9,736 nt of DNA from NCBI GenBank assembly GCA_021648185.1, contig JAKITH010000031.1, forward strand, positions 1 through 9,736. The letters are read 5' to 3'. Of the stretch, positions 7,611 through 9,736 are shown piece by piece. The position numbers and the translations under genes are program-made. Source of the DNA: Thiomicrorhabdus sp. (GTDB taxonomy: Bacteria > Pseudomonadota > Gammaproteobacteria > Thiomicrospirales > Thiomicrospiraceae). Position 1 is the first letter of the stretch. Every line of letters starts with the position of its first letter. The notes beneath the pieces were generated by a model. It made no database searches. It was given only the letters and a program-made list of their open reading frames with translations, and had not been told where the DNA came from.

Positions 7611-8699
7611 TTAAACCAGCTCTAAAATTTTCTGCGGAATATCGTTTAAGGATAAAACATAATCTGCGGCACCTAATTTAACCGCTTCACCTGGCATACC
7701 CCACACCACACTGGAGTTTTCATCTTGAGCAATGGTTGGCGCTTTTTTCGCCTGCATCTCCTTCATTCCTACCGCACCATCGGCTCCCATTCCGGTCAAT
7801 AACACACAAATGGCATTGGCACCAACCGTGTCCGTTACGGAACGAAACATAACATCCACAGCGGGTTTGTGGCGATTAACGGGTGGACCATCATTTAAAC
7901 GACACACATAACCGCCGCCCTCTTTAACAACCATTAAATGTTTGTCTCCAGGTGCAATATAAACATTACCCGATAAAATAGGTTGTCCATCTTTTGCATG
8001 ATACACCGTCATCTCCGAAACCGTATTCATCCGTTTGGCAAACGGCAAACTAAAGGTGGCGGGAATATGCTGTGTAATAACAATGGCTGGTGTACTGGCA
8101 GGCAAACGCATGAGCACTTCTTTAATGGCCTCGGTTCCCCCTGTCGAGGCTCCTAGTGCAATCACTTTATTGGATGATCTTACCGAGGTACGCGTTGTTG
8201 CATTACCTACATTACGAGGCACGGCTTTTGCAAGTACGGGGGGAGCCTTTAGATTTGCAGTATAGCGATTATATTGGCGCTCTAAACTTGCTTTACTGAC
8301 CTTAGATGCGGTTTTTATTTTACGGCAAATTTCTTGCGTATACGCTTCAAAGGTATTGGCAAGGTTAATTTTAGGTTTGGTCACAAAATCAACCGCGCCT
8401 AAATCCATCGCCTCAAACGTAACGTCGGCGCCCTTTTCTGTTAGGGTTGATACCATCACGACTGGCATAGGGTGTAATCGCATTAAGTTTCTTAAAAAGG
8501 TCACTCCATCCATTTTAGGCATTTCAACATCCAATGTAAGTACATCAGGATGTAAGGCTTTAATTTTTTCTCGTGCATCAAACGGATCAAATGCCGTACC
8601 AACGACGTCTATTTCTGGATCCGCAGAGAGCATCTCTTCTAACATCTGTCTCACTAAAACAGAATCGTCCACAATTAAGACTTTAATGGGTGCTTTCAC
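7611..8699 (-). CDS. cheB: Chemotaxis response regulator protein-glutamate methylesterase CheB
   Basis: A 362-residue two-domain enzyme, near the family norm of about 350. The receiver domain (about 4-125) has the acidic pair D11-D12, phospho-acceptor D57 in TLDVEMPKMDG, T86 and K109 in FVTKP. A linker (about 126-175) joins it to the methylesterase domain (about 176-360) with the catalytic triad S185 in GASTGG, H211 in ITQHIP and D307 in GMGADG. It removes methyl groups from receptor glutamates (and deamidates glutamines) when phosphorylated by CheA, opposing the CheR encoded just upstream. The start is GTG at 8699 with a strong AAGGAAG ribosome site 4 nt before it; no better ATG is near. A 183-bp gap separates it from cheR and a 148-bp gap from the MCP gene, so it may have its own promoter. 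All key residues are intact. Confidence 0.97.
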   Translation of the reverse strand: MKAPIKVLIVDDSVLVRQMLEEMLSADPEIDVVGTAFDPFDAREKIKALHPDVLTLDVEMPKMDGVTFLRNLMRLHPMPVVMVSTLTEKGADVTFEAMDLGAVDFVTKPKINLANTFEAYTQEICRKIKTASKVSKASLERQYNRYTANLKAPPVLAKAVPRNVGNATTRTSVRSSNKVIALGASTGGTEAIKEVLMRLPASTPAIVITQHIPATFSLPFAKRMNTVSEMTVYHAKDGQPILSGNVYIAPGDKHLMVVKEGGGYVCRLNDGPPVNRHKPAVDVMFRSVTDTVGANAICVLLTGMGADGAVGMKEMQAKKAPTIAQDENSSVVWGMPGEAVKLGAADYVLSLNDIPQKILELV

Positions 8700-8761
8700 A
8701 ATACTTCCTTTTTTATTTTAATGTAACGACTCAGCTAGCCCCTTAAAAAGGTCAACTCTGT

Positions 8762-8790
8762 GTTAAAAAATGGACATTTACACTTGTAAA
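8762..8790 (-). promoter_or_regulatory. Candidate cheB promoter overlapped by a palindrome
   Basis: On the minus strand TTTACA (8790-8785, 5/6 match to -35) is 17 bp from TTTAAC (8767-8762, 4/6 match to -10), giving a leader of about 55 nt before the GTG at 8699. The -35 is one arm of a perfect inverted repeat, TTTACA-CT-TGTAAA, at 8777-8790, which could be an operator. The palindrome is certain; its role and the promoter are inferred. Confidence 0.35.
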
Positions 8791-8848
8791 CTCACATTTT
8801 TCGCCTTGATTTGACCATTTTCAGGAGCCATCTGAACAGTTACATTTT

Positions 8849-8870
8849 TAAAAGACCTTTACATGAAAGG
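8849..8870. repeat. Copy 2 of the 22-bp intergenic repeat (CCTTT-N5-AAAGG), after cheR
   Basis: Second copy of the element at 7552-7573, 12 nt after the cheR stop on the minus strand. There it reads CCTTT-CATGT-AAAGG followed by TCTTTTA. Both copies keep the inverted repeat and the TCTTTTA tail, while the centre differs. Confidence 0.7.
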
Positions 8871-8882
8871 GGCGCTAGAGAA

Positions 8883-9710
8883 TTATTTAATTTTTTTATA
8901 AATGGTTTGACCTAATAACTCAAAACGTTCGCATACTTTATAAAGAGATTCTGAATGCCCAACCATAAGATGACCTCCTAGGGGAAGCTGATCGGCGTAA
9001 CGGTTAAACAGTTTGCTTTGCGTAGGCTTATCAAAATAAATCACCACGTTGCGACAAAAAATAACATCAAACGTCTCTTTAAAAGGCCACGCATCCATTA
9101 AGTTGAGCTGCCCAAATTCAATCATGCTCTGTAACTCAGGCTTGGTTTTAACAAACCCCGCTTTAGCCCCCTCTCCCTTCATAAACCAGCGATTTTTTCG
9201 TTCTTCTGATATGCCTTTTAAGCGATCCATCTTATAAACACCCATCTTTCCAGTGTTCACAACATTTGAATCTAAATCGGTTGCAATCACCTTAGCATCC
9301 CATCCCGCAGGAATCGCTTCTTTTAATACAATGGCGATCGAATATGGTTCCTCTCCTGTTGAACAACCTGCCGACCAAATTCGTATTTTTTTAGTCGCGG
9401 CATTCTTTTTTAAAAGCTCTGGAATCACGGTCTCAGAAAGGTATTCAAAATGATGATTTTCTCTAAAGAAAAAGGTTAAATTTGTGGTGATTGAATTAAT
9501 CAAATGAATAAATTCCGATTCTCCCTGTTGCTCAACATAATTTAAGTATTCATGAAAAGCGGATAAGCCTAGAAATCGAATGCGCTTGGCGAGTCGGTTA
9601 TACACCAAATTATTTTTAGAATCATTTAAATCAATGCCCGCAAAATCATACGCAATTTTTTGAACGCGCTTAAAATCCTTGTCTGTAAAATCAAACTCTC
9701 TTTCACTCAT
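8883..9710 (-). CDS. cheR: Chemotaxis protein-glutamate O-methyltransferase CheR
   Basis: A protein of 275 residues from the ATG at 9710, the usual CheR length. It transfers methyl groups from S-adenosylmethionine to glutamates on chemoreceptors, in the cytoplasm. Seen: an N-terminal helical domain (about 10-75), then TTNLTFFFRENHHFEYL at 75-91 including the conserved arginine R83; the SAM-binding loop IWSAGCSTGEEPYSIAI at 111-127; ATDLDSNVV at 143-151; FDVIFCRNVVIYFDK at 214-228; and GHSESL at 251-256. No extra TPR or other domain is fused. A TTG three codons upstream (9719) keeps the frame open, but it lies only 1 nt from the AAAGG ribosome site, so the ATG (10 nt away) is preferred. It is upstream of cheB in the same direction. 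The gene before it and any promoter are beyond the window edge. Confidence 0.97.
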   Translation of the reverse strand: MSEREFDFTDKDFKRVQKIAYDFAGIDLNDSKNNLVYNRLAKRIRFLGLSAFHEYLNYVEQQGESEFIHLINSITTNLTFFFRENHHFEYLSETVIPELLKKNAATKKIRIWSAGCSTGEEPYSIAIVLKEAIPAGWDAKVIATDLDSNVVNTGKMGVYKMDRLKGISEERKNRWFMKGEGAKAGFVKTKPELQSMIEFGQLNLMDAWPFKETFDVIFCRNVVIYFDKPTQSKLFNRYADQLPLGGHLMVGHSESLYKVCERFELLGQTIYKKIK

Positions 9711-9736
9711 CGTTATCAAGCCTTTCGCTAATCTGT

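Noticed and set aside
8356..8721. Plus-strand open frame of 121 codons opposite cheB
   Set aside because: The translation is serine/threonine-rich and motif-free, as expected of a shadow of the strong cheB frame.
8842..8865. TAAAGG on the minus strand as a possible sigma-28 flagellar -35
   Set aside because: No GCCGATAA-like -10 follows at 11 bp, so it is not a credible sigma-28 promoter.
9711..9719. TTG as the start of CheR
   Set aside because: It is 1 nt from the AAAGG ribosome site and a rare start; the in-frame ATG at 9710 fits better.

Overview
This window looks like ordinary chromosome from a moderately AT-rich gammaproteobacterium. The order trxB / ftsK-lolA-rarA is a classic gammaproteobacterial neighbourhood, and the protein sequences are typical of the class. 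A free-living, motile sulfur-oxidiser of the Thiomicrospira/Hydrogenovibrio type would fit, but that is an impression from style, not something proved here. No mobile element, CRISPR array, tRNA or rRNA was seen, and no gene appears broken. Only rarA is cut, by the left edge.

Left block (1-3573, minus strand): a tight operon ftsK-lolA-rarA, with gaps of 11 nt and then a 1-nt stop/start overlap. FtsK pumps DNA at the division septum, LolA carries lipoproteins across the periplasm, and RarA acts at stalled replication forks. Divergent from it (3693-4640, plus strand) is trxB, thioredoxin reductase. The 119-bp gap between ftsK and trxB holds a perfect 16-bp palindrome that presents an extended -10 element on both strands, so it may be a shared bidirectional promoter. 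In E. coli the lrp gene lies between trxB and ftsK; here it is absent.

Middle block (4714-6150): an exported FKBP-type peptidyl-prolyl isomerase with its own good sigma-70 promoter and a terminator, a convergent 104-residue stand-alone NIF3/YqfO-type domain protein, and a divergent 87-residue membrane protein of unknown function. A strong two-way terminator at 6165-6192 separates the last of these from the chemotaxis genes.

Right block (6224-9710, minus strand): cheR, cheB and a receptor-like MCP, in that transcription order. CheR and CheB add and remove methyl groups on chemoreceptors. The MCP has two membrane segments but no periplasmic sensor and no HAMP domain. Its C-terminal half has a CheZ-like F-x-D-I-x-x-Q motif and ends in an acidic tail finishing in ELF. 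The chemotaxis genes are separated by gaps of 183 and 148 bp. Those gaps hold a near-identical 22-bp repeat after both cheR and cheB, a candidate sigma-54 promoter before the MCP gene, and a palindrome over a candidate cheB promoter.

Most of the window is housekeeping. The points worth a second look are the symmetrical promoter, the repeat and regulatory sites between the chemotaxis genes, and the architecture of the MCP.
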